Shown in pieces: positions 44,701 through 56,790 of a DNA stretch of 64,000 bases. Source of the DNA: Mycogone perniciosa (lineage: Eukaryota; Ascomycota; Sordariomycetes; Hypocreales; Hypocreaceae); NCBI GenBank assembly GCA_025331125.1, contig JAOALB010000199.1, positions 17,559 to 81,558 of the forward strand, read 5' to 3'. A program made the position numbers and the translations under genes. The notes beneath the pieces are model-generated. The model did no database searches. It worked only from the letters and a program-made list of their open reading frames with translations, and was not told the DNA's origin. The number at the start of each line of letters is the position of its first letter. The stretch's first letter is position 1.

Positions 44701-47700
44701 AGGAACTCGAAGCTGAGATCCAGGACCTCAATAATGACATTTCTGACCTGAAGCGAGATCTCGACCTCGCACACACTCAGCTTGACAATGCAAAGGCCCA
44801 GGCCGAGCAGTACAAAGAGCTGAGCCAGAGCAACGAAGAGGCACTCGAGGACCTGCGCGTATCACAGGACCAGTACCGCCAAGAGATTGAGACCCTCATT
44901 CAAGAGAAGGACACCAAGATCAAGGAGCTGGGCCAGCAAATCGAGGACGTGTCTACCGAGCTATCTCGATCCAATTCTGAGCTGTCCGCTTTGCGAGATG
45001 CTCAGGGAGAGGTCGCGCGAAAGTACGAAGACGAGAAGGCCATACTAGACGAGGAGGTCAAGCGACTCAAGGAGGAGAGTAGCAGGCACGTGGAGGCTGC
45101 CCGATATCACCAACAAGACCTTCGCGCTCAGGCCGAAATCGCCTCGAAGGCACAGCAAGACTATGAAAAGGAACTGGTTAAGCATGCCGAAGCTGCTAAA
45201 CTGGTCCAGCAGTTGCGTACCGAGTTCAACGAGCTCAAGAGCGAATCTGCATCACTGCAAGCCGAGGCAGAATCAGCCAAGGTAACCTTGGCTCATAGTG
45301 AAAGCTCTTGGGAAGAACGAAAGCAACACTTGGAACAGGAGATGGATGAGCTCAAGCAGAGGCGTGAGGACGCTAATGCCCAGAACAAGTTGCTCCATCA
45401 ACAACTGGAAAGTCTCACTACCCAGATCTCGACAATGCAGCAGAATCGCGGCGATGACGCTGACCGGGATGAAGCCATGTCTCCCATTGGCGTCAGCGAT
45501 GCTATTGAGGGAATGCGAGAGTTGAATGGCTATCTCCGTCGCGAAAAGGAGATTCTCGAGGTCCAGTACGACATGAAGACGCAGGAAGCCAAACGATTAC
45601 AGCAGCAGGTTGAGTACATACAATCGCAACTGGATGAGACACGCCTGAAGCTCGACCAAGAGCGTCTGACCTCTCAAAACGGCAGCACTGCTATGGCGCA
45701 CAAAGACCTGTTGGAGAAGCTGAATGAGCTCAACCTGTATCGTGAGAGCAGCATGGCGCTTCGGAGTGAGAACAGTCAACTGAAGGACCAGATCTCTGAG
45801 AAGAACAAGAAGATTGAGGAGATGACCGAAAAGATACAGCCTCTTGAGTCAGAGATCGACAACCTCAACACACAAAAGACGTTCTTGGAAGAGGAGATTA
45901 AGCAAATCCAAGAGGATCGTGATCGCTGGCAGAAGCGGACTGAGGGCATCTTGACCAAGTATGGCCGCGTTGATCCGGCAGAAATGGAGCAGCTGAAGCA
46001 GACGATCACCGACCTGGAGACGGAGCGCAATGCCCTCAAGGATGGCGAACAGCCACTTAGGGAGAAGGTTACCGAGCTCGAGTCCACACTTGAAACCGAA
46101 CGCTCTAACTGGGCCAACACTCGCGCGAAGCTTACGGAACAGTTCAAAGACCGATCACGAAAGCTCACCGGTGAGAGAAACGAGATGACTCAACGTGCCA
46201 ACAACCTGCAGGAGCAGCTGGATAAGGCCAACGGTGATCTGACAGGAGTCCAGAAGCAGGCCGAACAATCCAGCCAAGAGAAGTTGGAGCTGCAGAAGCA
46301 GATCCAGAACTTCCAGCACCAAGTGGAGGAGCTCCGTCGACAAGCACAACTCGCTCAACAGCCTCAGGCAACCGCAGCCGCGCCTACAATCCAACAAGCC
46401 GAGGCGTCTCCGTCTTCAGAAGTGGTTACTGTGTTGGAACAGCATCTCGCTGATGCTCGTAAAGAACTGGAGGCTGTACATGCCCAGAAACTAGGAGCCG
46501 AGCAGCAACTGGAGAGACTTCGTAGTGAACTACAGGTGGCTATTTCAGAGCGTGACGGAGCGCTGGAGAAGCTTCAGGACGCTGCGACAACTGCTCCCAC
46601 AGATGCACAACCAGTTGCGACTGGTGAAAGCTCTGAAGCCGTGGCTACGAATGCTGGTCTCTCAGATGCGGAGAAGAAGGCACTAGAGGAGAAGATTGCT
46701 GCTGCAGAGGCAAAGGCAACCGAGTTCGAACAAAAGGCCAATGAAGTGGAGGCCAAGATTCAACAGACAATCAAGGAGCGATCGGATAGGATGAGGGATA
46801 CACTGAACAACAAGCTCAAGGAGAGCCGCTCCAAACTTGAGGAGGAATACAAGAGGAAGGATGAAGACCTCAAGCTTCGGTTCGAACAAGAGAAGTTGAT
46901 TTGGCAAGCAGAAAACCCCCCTGCCAAATCAGCTCCGGCAAAGGACACCCCTACAGAGCAACCGCCAAGCACACCAGCCAAGGTTGAGGGACAAGCAGCA
47001 CCGAACACTCCGGTTGCAGCAACCCCTGCTGATCTTTCTCAATTAGACGACGCTTCCGTCCGCCAGTTCTTGGCTTCGAATGCAACAGTCAAGAGCATCA
47101 TTGCTGCAAACATTAGGAAGAAACTTGAGACTGAGAGTGTTAGAATCAAGTCGGAGTATGAAGGCAAGATAACTGCAGCGCGAGAGCAAGCTCAGCTTAT
47201 GGAGTCTAAGAAGTCTACCCTGCGCATAAACATGGCGGAGAACAAGCTGAGGAGTGCGACGGCAAAGCTGGGTGTCGTTGAGTCGGCAGCAACAGAGACG
47301 CCTCAGAGGCCGGTAGTGGAAGTCTGGGAGGTGGCCAAGTCAGCGCAAGCTCCACCACCAACGCCATCAACGGCAGCGACAGGGGCTGCAGCACAGGCAG
47401 CGTCGGCAGTCAAGGCTACACCCGTAAGACAGCCATCCATTCCCACTTTGCCATCTACTCCTTCAATCCCATTTGCGGGAACGCCCGCGGCCAACAGCGC
47501 AAGGCCGACACCAGCGCAAGTTCCTGCTCAGGACAAAGCAGCGGAGACGGCACCTCCAGCTGCAGCATCGGCCGGTGGTGTTCCTACGACTAAGACTGCC
47601 AATCCATTTGCAGTGCCAGCGAGTGCGGGCAACTCTGATGCCCCGAACCCTTTTGCTCCCAAGCCCGAGGCCGCTAGTGCGCCAACGGGACAAGTCAGCC

Positions 47701-48062
47701 AACCTCAACAACCCCAGCCACAAGCTCAGCAGCAGACTCAGCAGCAGCAACAGCAGCAACAGGCCCAGCAGCAGCAACAGGCCCAGCAACACCAGCAAGG
47801 ACAGATGGGGGTTCGCTCAGGAATCCCGATGCCTCGTGGCGGAGGTCGTGGAAGGGGGGCATATGTCCCTCCTGGACATCGATCCGCTAACGGTAACCAA
47901 GAGGGCGGCGCAAGTCACGCAGGCCGTGGCGGGCGAGGAGGTGCTCGAGGAGGACGAGGGGGCATGAATCCAGGGGCGTCTGACTTCCAGCCTGGAACGA
48001 AACGACCAAGAGGTGATTCCGAGATTGGGGCTGGGGCAAAGAGAGCAAGAGGAGCGCATTGA
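41787..48062 (+). CDS. mlp1: Nuclear basket protein MLP1/TPR
   Basis: Predicted 2072 residues in two exons, 41787-42078 and 42136-48062. The 57-bp intron (GTACGT...CCCACAG, branch CTGAC) keeps phase. Nearly the whole protein from residue 60 to about 1650 is coiled coil made of heptad Leu/Glu/Gln/Lys stretches. The TPR/MLP1-type segment lies in the first third to half. The C-terminal 350 residues are non-coiled: Pro/Ala/Thr-rich, a Gln-rich run (CAG repeats around 47725-47800), and RGG-type repeats (RGGGRGRGAYVPPG, GRGGRGGARGGRGG) with basic KRPRG and KRARG ends. This is the architecture of Mlp1/Mlp2 and TPR, which build the basket on the nuclear face of the pore and act in mRNA quality control and silencing. 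It is the largest gene here and one of the most securely identified. The start MAAAEVDIGYLAGHL is chosen because it is the first Met with family-like sequence. Confidence 0.93.
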
Positions 48063-48578
48063 GCAAGGGATATCGGGAAAGGAAAGGACGGATCCTCAGA
48101 AGCATAACATTTGCAATGTATAATGAAGGGAGAGGGGTCTGTATTCGAATCTAATTATGCGACGAGGAGGTGGGAAGACATTTAAAATGGCTATGGGAGA
48201 TGTTTGGAGGGGATTATTGCTGTACTTTTAGCATGGCACACACATTATAGTCAAGGATTTTTCTTTTTTCCCTTTTAATATTGGAAATGGCATATCTATT
48301 CCATTCCACTATTCCATGATATCTGTTTATATCTCTTTTGGTAGTTGTCTGCAAGTCATGCCGCACGTCTATCTATGTATTAGTGTGTATGGTCGGCGGA
48401 TCGGCATCTGATAACGCCGGTGGAGCAAATCGGAGAAAAAAAAGTTCGAGTCCGACATCTCGCAACTTTTCCATCGTCATACCATAACTCACTTACAAAT
48501 CCAGACGGACACACCACAGAAGCACTGTAAAGCAAAAAGGACCAGGCGCTGCAGAGCCTATAATAACAGTCGATTTCA
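48063..48578. other. Intergenic between MLP1 and MAK5
   Basis: Contains the 3' untranslated region of MLP1 (T-rich, about 48255-48320) and the promoter of the helicase gene. No gene is seen. Confidence 0.6.
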
Positions 48579-50994
48579 ATGGTTCCTCCTTCAAAGAAGC
48601 GCAAGCTTCAAGCCACAGCCGGATCGGGATCGGCTCCGTCGAAGCGCAACAAGAATTCCTCGACAAAGCCCTCAAAAAACCCGAAGACCAATAACCAGGC
48701 CAAGATTGCGCGCCGTGCGGTAGACGCTACCTCGCTTGCTTGGAAATCTGTCGGAGAGGATTTTGGAGGGCTTGAGGTCATTGAGGGTGTAGATGTGGTG
48801 AGGAATGGGGGAACAGTGCAGTTTCTAGTAGCAGAGCAGCAGCAGCAGCAGCAGAACGACGACGACAACGATACACGATCCGAGAACCAAGATCAAGAAG
48901 AAGAAGAAGAAGAAGAAGGAGAAGGAAATTCCGGGGACGAGTCTTTTGAAGGCTTTGGCGACGAGGCTGTGGAGGGCGAGGATGTCGATTCCGGCGAAGC
49001 TGGCTGTAATGAAGATGGCGTGGCGAGCAAGAAGCGCGAAGAGAAAGCTACAGGCAAAAGCAAAAAGCAAGACAAATCGGAGAAAAAAGCAGACGGGAAG
49101 AAGCAGCTCAAGGCCCGGAACGACAAGTTGGCGACGGCCGACGAAGAGCTACAAAAGCCCTCTTCACAGCAACCGCAAGGCAACTCCTTCGACGCGCTCT
49201 TGGCCGTGGACGGCTCCGAAGACGAAGAAACAGACATGGCGGCTTGGTTGGAGCTGAAACTGTCGCCGTCCATCATGTCAGCGATTGCGAAGCTTGGATT
49301 CTCGAAGCCGACGACGATTCAGAAGAAGACCATTCCCGAGATTATCACGGGAGAGGACGTGATCGGCAAGGCGCAAACGGGATCTGGAAAGACGCTGGCA
49401 TTTGGCATTCCCATTGTGGAGAAGTGGCTGGAGCGGTATGACGGCAAAGAGAATGCTGAGCGCAAGGGCCCTATGGCTGTGGTCCTCAGCCCGACGAGAG
49501 AACTGGCGAAGCAATTGGCCGACCATCTCAAGGCTCTGTGTGATGGGCTGCCCACGGCGCCCTACGTCTGCACTGTCACGGGTGGTCTTAGCATCCACAA
49601 ACAGCAGCGACAGTTGGAGAAGGCCGATATTGTCATCGGCACTCCAGGACGGCTCTGGGAAGTGCTCGACGGCGACATGAAGCTACAGGATTCCTTTACT
49701 CGGATTAACTTCTTGGTTGTCGATGAGGCCGATCGACTCTTCAAAGCTGGGCAATTCAAAGAGGCTGAGGACATTATCGGCGCACTGGACCGGCGTGATC
49801 CAGAGGCTGATGAAGATGAGGATGATGACTTGCCCCCCCGGCAAACACTCGTCTTCTCCGCCACGTTTGACAAGAACTTGCAATCCAAGCTGGCTAGTCG
49901 AGGAAAGGGATCCAAGGCAGCAGCAGGGAGTGACGCGGAGAAGATGGAGTACCTTATGAAGTGCCTCAAGTTCCGTCAGCAGCCCAAGTTCATTGATGTC
50001 AATCCAGTAACCCAGATGGCTGACGGCCTGCGTGAGGGATTGATTGAGTGTGGTGCTATGGAAAAGGTAAGCAGTTATCGGCCAGTCAGCCAGTGATGAA
50101 CCCCCTTTAACACATTCTTATTAGGATCTCTATCTCTACACTGTTCTCGTCCTCAACCCGGGTCGTCGCACCCTTGTTTTCACCAACTCCATCTCCGCCG
50201 TCCGCCGTCTCACCCCCCTTCTTCAGAACCTCGGCCTTTCATTAGTTCTCCCCCTGCATTCCCAGATGGCTCAGAAGGCTCGTCTCCGATCCATCGAGCG
50301 ATTCGCCGCTGCGCGCAACTCCATCCTCGTCGCAACCGATGTGGCCGCCCGTGGACTCGATATCAAAGAGGTCGATCAGGTCTTGCACTACCACGTACCT
50401 CGCGCTGCAGATACTTACATCCACCGCTCTGGTCGAACAGCCCGTGGCGACCGCTCAGGCGTCAGTGTCCTTCTGTGCTCCCCAGACGAAGTGCTCCCCA
50501 CGCGTCGCCTTGCTGGCAAGGTCCACGCCGAGCGCGGCGGTAAGCGTGAGCACTTCATCGAGACGCTATCCATCGACCGCAAAATCGCCTCCCGTCTTAA
50601 ACCCCGCGTTGACCTGGCCAAGAAACTCGCCGATGCCGTGCTGGCCAAGGAGAAAGGCCACAGTGAGGACACATGGCTGCGCAACGCCGCCGAGGAACTA
50701 GGCGTAGACTACGACGCGGAAGAGTTTGAGGCCAGTGAGCCAGGGAACTGGGGTGGCCGGGGAGGCGGGCGCAAGAAGAAGGAAAAGGAAGCCCGGCAGT
50801 TGAGCAAGGCCGAGATGGGAGTGCTGCGCGCACAGCTTCGTGAGGAGCTGAGTAAGAGGGTGAATCTGGGTGTGAGCGAGCGGTATATCACAGGTGGCAG
50901 GGTAGATGTTGGAGCTTTATTGAGGGATAGGGAGAAAGATTCGGCTGGAGGACTATTTCTTGGGGGAGATGGACTCCTGGGTATGAACCTGTAA
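48579..50994 (+). CDS. mak5: DEAD-box RNA helicase MAK5 (60S ribosome assembly)
   Basis: Predicted 785 residues in two exons, 48579-50066 and 50125-50994, with a 58-bp intron (GTAAGC...ATTAG). The N-terminal 210 residues are basic then acidic and low complexity: a Gln run from CAG repeats near 48836, Glu runs from GAA repeats near 48896. The helicase core carries all motifs: Q motif TTIQKKTIPEI, motif I AQTGSGKT, Ia PTRELAKQL, GG, Ib GTPGRL, II DEAD (VVDEADRLF), III SATF, IV LVFTNSI, V ATDVAARGLDI and VI HRSGRTARG. The N-terminal SLAWKSVGEDFGGLEVIEGV and the C-terminal RVNLGVSERYITGG region are typical of the MAK5/DDX24 branch. MAK5 acts in the nucleolus in 60S subunit maturation. It converges on the P450 gene, with about 200 bp between the coding ends. 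Confidence 0.94.
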
Positions 50995-51199
50995 ATAATA
51001 AAAACATACATATCAAAAGAGAGTAAGGAAAAGAGATGACAGTGGTTAGATATGCTGCTATCTATTATATACAGCTGACCGTGATGAAATCGTTAACCGC
51101 AAGCTATCATGTTCCTGACTTGTGGATTTCACCACAAAGGAGTGTTTCCTCGATGCTTCTCATTTTTATCCGTTTGCCTATAACTCCAAGACAGGCATT

Positions 51200-52983
51200 T
51201 CAGATATTCGTTTTTCTCCGGCGAACCTCCATCGTCTGCTTCAGAGGAGGCAAAATGCTACCACCTAACCACTTCTTCTCGGGTCGCTTGCCAACTAATC
51301 TGACGTCGTAGTTGAGGAGCAGGTTGACTAGGAAGAGCTTCAGTTCATATGAGACGAAGAACCGCCCGGGGCTATTAGTCCTGTTAGCACAAATACCAAT
51401 GGTGCAGCGATAAGGTAGAGATAACAGGAGTGGTGTTCGAATAGAGGCATCGGTTCAATACTTACCAAGCATGCCGTCCATGGCCAAAGGCAAGATGACG
51501 AGGACTCGTCGTCACCATACCAAGACCCCTTATACGCGTGCCCTCATCGGGATTGCTCTGCTTCTCCTCATCCGACAATGCGTCCCAGGCTTCTCTGACC
51601 CGAGAGTATCTCAGCGCGTCATACTCATCAGGATTCTCATACAACTCCTCGTCGTGATGCGTTCCTTGCAGATTGACAGTCATGAAGCTGCCCTTGGGCA
51701 GGGTCCAGCCCAACTCCGGGTTGTGCAAGCCATTCTCGGCAATGACCATGCGCTCGATGAGAGTGGTGGCAAAGTTGCTGAAGCGTTGAGACTCGCGGAT
51801 GGAAGAATCGATGCGGGTGAGATTCGCCAACGCAGCCTTGGACCAAGGGCCTGATGTGGGCTTGTGAGCGTGGATCTCTTGACGAAGGGTATCTAGAATG
51901 CCGGTTTCGGGGTCTGTGGATAACAGGTCAATCATCCACAGCAGGCCAGTCAGGACAGTTGTGTGGATGGCAGCAAACTGGATAGGTAGGATGCGCTTGG
52001 AGAGAATGACTGGGTCTAGCTCGAAGGTGTTTCTTTCAGCTATCGCAGCTCGGATCACCCAGGTGATGAAGTCCTCAGGTGGGACATAGTCCTTGAATTC
52101 AGAATCTCCAGAGGCCTTTTTCGTCATGGAGTCGAGCCGTTCTTTGATCATTGGTAGGATCTGAGAACTGGCAGAGCGCCAGTGAAGGTAGTTAGGGATG
52201 GTAAAAAGCCTCGCAAAAATAGGGTGAAGGACTTTGGGGATCAACTCGAGCAGGAAGTTGTTGCGTATAACATCCTCTGTGAAACCAACCATGCCATTGA
52301 TGAATTTCTTGTCGCGGCAAAACTTGGGCCCAACCAGCATCCTGTTGGTGACATGGGGCACAATCTCCAGCCACATGTCCCATATGTTGACCGATTTCCA
52401 GTTCTCTGTGTCATCCCCAAGACATTGGTCTACACTATGACCCATCTCGTCTTCGATATCCGCGAGGATAGTTGAGACGTGGCGCGGCAAAGCCTTGTGC
52501 ATAACGCGATGAGGAAACCCATCATAGGCCAGGCGCCGGCCGAGGAAGTTGTATTCGGAGTACAGGATTGCGTTGTGAGCGTGAAGGGTGGAGACGACAT
52601 TATCGGGCTGGTCCATCAACCAGGGGATCTGAGATCGAGGCATAACAACGTCTGGCGGTCGGGACAGCGGTGTTGGTGCAATGAAGGGCAGGTCCTTTTT
52701 GCCATACTGAGAGAAGATGTCAGTAACTCGGCAGACAGTGACGGCAAATGCCAATACTCACTTTAGTGTAGCCATCGGAAATCCAGTGATAGGACCGAGG
52801 AATGTAGAGAAAGCTATCCAACAGCATATTCCAGGCCCCTCGGCCTTTACCTACCATTGGAATCTGCTCAGGATATCGGGGGTAACTGAAGAAATCGATG
52901 ACAAAGGAGGCAGCGAAGAAAAAGATGCCAAACCCCCATATTTGCGTTGAGGTCAAAGACCCTAGCAGCTCGGGGAGAGCCAT
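51200..52983 (-). CDS. Cytochrome P450 monooxygenase
   Basis: Predicted 544 residues in three exons: 52983-52762, 52706-51466 and 51371-51200. The introns are 55 and 94 bp; the second splits the haem-binding cysteine codon (TG|C), and acceptor AATAG at 51372 is needed to keep phase. Residues 12-33 form an N-terminal membrane anchor (STQIWGFGIFFFAASFVIDF). I-helix region FAAIHTTVLTGLLWMIDLL lies at about 318-336, ExxR (ESQR) at 379-382, and the haem loop FGHGRHACPGRFF has Cys488. The MPRSQIPWLMDQPD stretch and overall layout resemble fungal P450s of the ent-kaurene oxidase/secondary-metabolism type. It would hydroxylate a small hydrophobic substrate on the ER membrane with an NADPH reductase. 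No polyketide, peptide or terpene synthase lies nearby, so the substrate is unknown. Confidence 0.92.
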
Positions 52984-53760
52984 GTTGTGGCAGCGATATC
53001 CTCACGATCTGCTTTTCGTACGTCAACTTAGTTGCCAGCTGCTATTGTGGCTGAGATGGCACAGGCGGGCCGCTCAAGTGAACGAGTCGAGAGCAAGAGA
53101 TGGCGTGGATTGCGATACTATTCTCGAGGACAGACATTCCGCCAGAAGAAGGGAGGGGTTCCCATGAAATACCACATAGAGTAGTACTCCGTCCTTCGTA
53201 CATACGTACATCGTACACACGCACAGGTTCGGAGTACATCCCACACCTATTATCAGCAGGTATGACGAAACAGGTGCATAGCCTGGTCTCAGCTAGCAGA
53301 GCAATCTCGATCTGGGCCTCGGTTAGCATCAAGTACTACCACATCGTCGGAACAAATTTGGACATCACGCACTGCTCAACCTGAAAATCAGGATCGAGGA
53401 AGTTATAGATAGATTCTCCCAAACCCGAGGATTTCGTTTTGATTTGGGACATTTTTAGTTGTACTTCATTCTCATAGTGATGAGATCGTATAGGCGCAAT
53501 ACTACTCCGTAGTAGTAATAGTAGTACTCCGTACTAGTACTCCTAATAGCCCCGTGATGATTGGAGAAGAATCCTTGCACGTTGACTTCGGCAATGCGGA
53601 AAAGTCGATCCGACGGAGCAAGTGAAGACGCCGAGATCCACCTCCTCGTATTGTCGTATCTCTCCATGGAACATGATTCGATATGAGATGTCTCAGATCT
53701 CATATACCTCAGACACCGGATGAATATATTGACCGTGTTATCTCTCCCTTCTCAAAATAA
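52984..53760. other. Intergenic with clustered TACTCCGTA motifs
   Basis: Promoter side of the P450 gene and 3' side of the nuclease gene. Two exact TACTCCGTA copies lie at 53503-53511 and 53525-53533, 22 bp apart start to start. One-mismatch copies lie near 53185 and 53229. Runs of GTACGTAC-like and AGTAGTA sequence surround them. No gene is seen. Confidence 0.7.
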
Positions 53761-56146
53761 TCACAATTCCTGCTCCATGGTCCCGTGGTTACAGTCCGTC
53801 GAGATGAGTTCAATGGGATTCCACGCCAGGCCTTGAGCATTTTGAAGCATCCGCTCATAGGCCTCATGACGCGCCAGCGAATGGCGCATCGACAGGACTG
53901 AGGTGAAGGAACTGTTGGTTTGTTGAGAGTCACCCGCATCTTCCACGTCACTGTCATCTATAAACTCGTCGAAGGCGCGTTTTTGTGCGGCTACCATTGT
54001 ACCGTCAGACTCTTGGATCGGGGCAGACTTGAGTCTGGCACCTTCTGTCACTCCTAATGTGCAATATATGCCAAGATGTCTGGACTCCGTATCTGGTAAC
54101 ACGCCATGTGGCTTTTGATGGGTGATCGCATCGTCTAAAGTGGAGTTTGGAAGTCTCGATCGCGATGGGCTCGTTGCTGCCACATCCGCCACAGGTGAGG
54201 CCAATCTGGAGACACAACTCTCTGCAGCTTGAGAGTCTTCGCTTTGGCGGGGTTCCTTGGCTTTTTGCTTTGCGAGTGCTTCCATTATAACATCATGTGC
54301 GAATGTTTTACCTGAGCAGTATTTTCCGAAAAGCGACCGGATGGTGATACCTGCCAAGGACATGTTAGTTTTCGCGGAGCCCATACCAAACTCCAGTCGT
54401 GAGGCGAACCCACCAGCCTTTAGCCAATACTCCGGGCTAACTGTGCACGGCCAAATATCCCTTGGCTTGAAGGTATCGACTAGATGGCAAAGCTCGGGAT
54501 ACGGGGAGTGTCGCGAATACGGAAATTGAATGACATTCGGTAGCTCTGTTTCAGTAGGCTCACGAGATGCTGAGGACTTCTTCGCGATCGAGAGGATCAT
54601 CTTCTCAATATATGCTGCGTGAGTTTCCTCAAAGGCGGATATGCCGACGTTCAGTGGGAGGTTACGACGGCTAGTAACCGCATCCGTAAGAAGCTTCACG
54701 CATTCATTGCGTATCTCTTCCGTTACGTTGGGGAGAGTGTATAGCCTACCCGGCGAGTTAGCGCGGCAAACCTGTGAAGCAAAGGGGCGTAGCCGACATC
54801 TTCAGCAGGACATTGAGATCATCTTGAGTTAGGATACCCAACTCTACATCTCGTTCCAAATCCTCACCACCGCCTCTCATTCCGGCTTCATAGATAGATT
54901 CGCCGCTTGGAAGACGTGCAGCAAGAGGTTGGATTCTGACAACAGACGGGCGCTGGGCGATGGTACACATATTGCCGCTCTCACAACTATGCAGTCGGAC
55001 GTTTTGATCGGAAGTCAGACAGCCAGGTTGGAATGAATTCCCACACATATAGCCGGTGAGGGCGGCTGCCGTCGTTGTTAAATGCACATCAGCGCTGAAT
55101 CGATTCTCTGACGACCGCACTCTCAGGGAGTTGTAGATCCGAAGCTTGTAGTCATCGACGTGAATCTTGGATGGTTAGATATATTTTTCTTGGATGCCTC
55201 CCGCATCTCAAACGACTTACTGGGGATTGCAATGCCTTGGACAAAGCAAGCCAAACCTCCTCATATCCATATGTCCAAGACTGGATATAGAAAACAGTGT
55301 CTTTCGGGTATTGAGAAACCTGACGAAGCAACTCTGTGATGCCTTCAGCTTTCGTCTGAAACGGGACGTTCTCGATGAACGAGGTGTCTAGGTATATCTT
55401 GTCTAGTGTCTTGATGCCGCAGGTATACTCAATGAGGGTTGGGTTTCGCGAGATAGCATTGACGAACCAAGGTTCACATCGCACGTCTCCGGTGTAAAGG
55501 ATCGCTTTACCGTCTCCTTCAATCACTGCATAAGAGTGAGCGTCTGTGAAACAGTCGCCCAGTGGGCAGAATGAGAGAAGAGAGACCCACAGAAAATAAC
55601 AGCCCCAGGACAATGATTTGCATCAAACAAAGTTACTTGAATGCATTGCCCAGGCTGAAGCTCAAGGATCGTCGGAGCCTCAAGCGGCAAAGGCTTCTGT
55701 TCCCTGCTTTAGTCGATCGGCGCCCTTGGCCATCTCAAGTCATGGATACGCACCACCACTTTGCTAAGATGTCTGTAAGTTTGCTGCCTGGCTTTGAGAA
55801 CGCCCTTTGCATAATTGATACGACATGGATATCTCTCCAAACGGAGTAAGATTTCCCTTGTTGCTGCAGAGCAGTAGATACTATATACATACTTGAGTCA
55901 ACACAGCACATGGATAGGAAGCATTCTGCAGAGAAGCTTACAAGGGAGATCGAAAGGATTCAAGACCAGCGAGATGATCGCTATGGACATGACTGAGAAA
56001 GCAGGCAAGCGGTGGTTTCGCATCGGCATGGTGTCGGAAGAAGTCGACTGGTTCCAGATTAACGACTGACTTGTAAGTGCTGGAATTATGAAGGACTTGC
56101 TTCTAATGTCAGGAAACTCGGAGACGAGGCCATTGAACGTCGACAT
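53761..56146 (-). CDS. Artemis/SNM1-type metallo-beta-lactamase nuclease (DNA repair)
   Basis: Predicted about 659 residues in eight exons: 56146-56101, 56047-55942, 55880-55754, 55696-55591, 55525-55221, 55165-54798, 54745-54414 and 54350-53761. The start MSTFNGLVSEFP is family-like. The Zn-binding motif HVHSDH (residues 35-40) is followed by FIYCSAATREILL, TLFDANHCPGAV (motif 2) and IEGDGKAILYTGDVR (motif 3). The beta-CASP part and FKPRDIWPCTVSPEYWLKAG with ITIRSLFGKYC complete the DRMBL region; the tail is disordered. These enzymes trim DNA ends and hairpins and act in end joining and crosslink repair in the nucleus. The first intron is GC-AG (GCAAGT, 56100-56048). The last one (54413-54351, 63 bp) has no stop and keeps frame, so it could be retained. 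The junction after exon 6 is uncertain: 54797-54746 has a CTAAC branch site, while 54811-54772 is an alternative. Confidence 0.85.
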
Positions 56147-56790
56147 AATTATCCCATCGAGCGCGAAAAAAGCCAAAGGGCTTCTTCACTTACTGTATAG
56201 GCTGTGAGAATAATTGAAGAATCGAAGAGTGAGATTCTTGTAGAGGTCCAGGCAACAGCGAGGCGGCTGGAGTATATGCGTGTTTCGCACTGTACTCATT
56301 AGCGGTTGCATCTATGGGCAAGGTCGCTGAGGACGGGCCTGTTGGGTGTTTAAATACAGTGCATCCGAACACTGTTCTCTCCATATATGAAATTACTAAG
56401 CAAATTGGCAGAGTACATACTTCACCAGGATGAAAAGGGGGGCTGCTTTTTCCAAGCAAAGCCTCTCCATTCTCATTTATTTGCTTCAACGTCTTGAAGA
56501 TGCCTCGCGGTGGAAAGTCGTCGTCTATCTGAATTTTCCCTATCAATGCTATGCCATATTCGCAAGTGCAGACGAACTGATGTTGCCGCTGTCAGTGTGT
56601 CAGTGGCGGTTGAATCAAAACATCCTTCTGAAGTCTTCAAAAGATCGAATGACTGAAATTTCTTTTACAGTGAGAAGCATATATATACATCTCACTAACC
56701 TCTCATGGAATCCATCTGAAGCGGTCTAGTGGCCATTCAGACTATTCTACTGTGCTTCTCAAGTTCCAGTTCCGTGTCACATAAACGACC
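56147..56790. other. Intergenic, no supported gene
   Basis: A 118-codon minus frame (56546-56190) has mixed composition and no domain that I recognise. It lies where the promoter of the nuclease gene should be, so I do not call it. Confidence 0.5.

Noticed and set aside
15043..52983. Secondary-metabolite gene cluster (ABC transporter, carboxylesterase, P450)
   Set aside because: The genes are tens of kb apart, separated by housekeeping genes, and no polyketide, peptide or terpene synthase is present.
56190..56546. 118-codon minus frame between the nuclease and GNAT genes
   Set aside because: Mixed composition, no recognisable domain, and no splice sites linking it to a neighbour.
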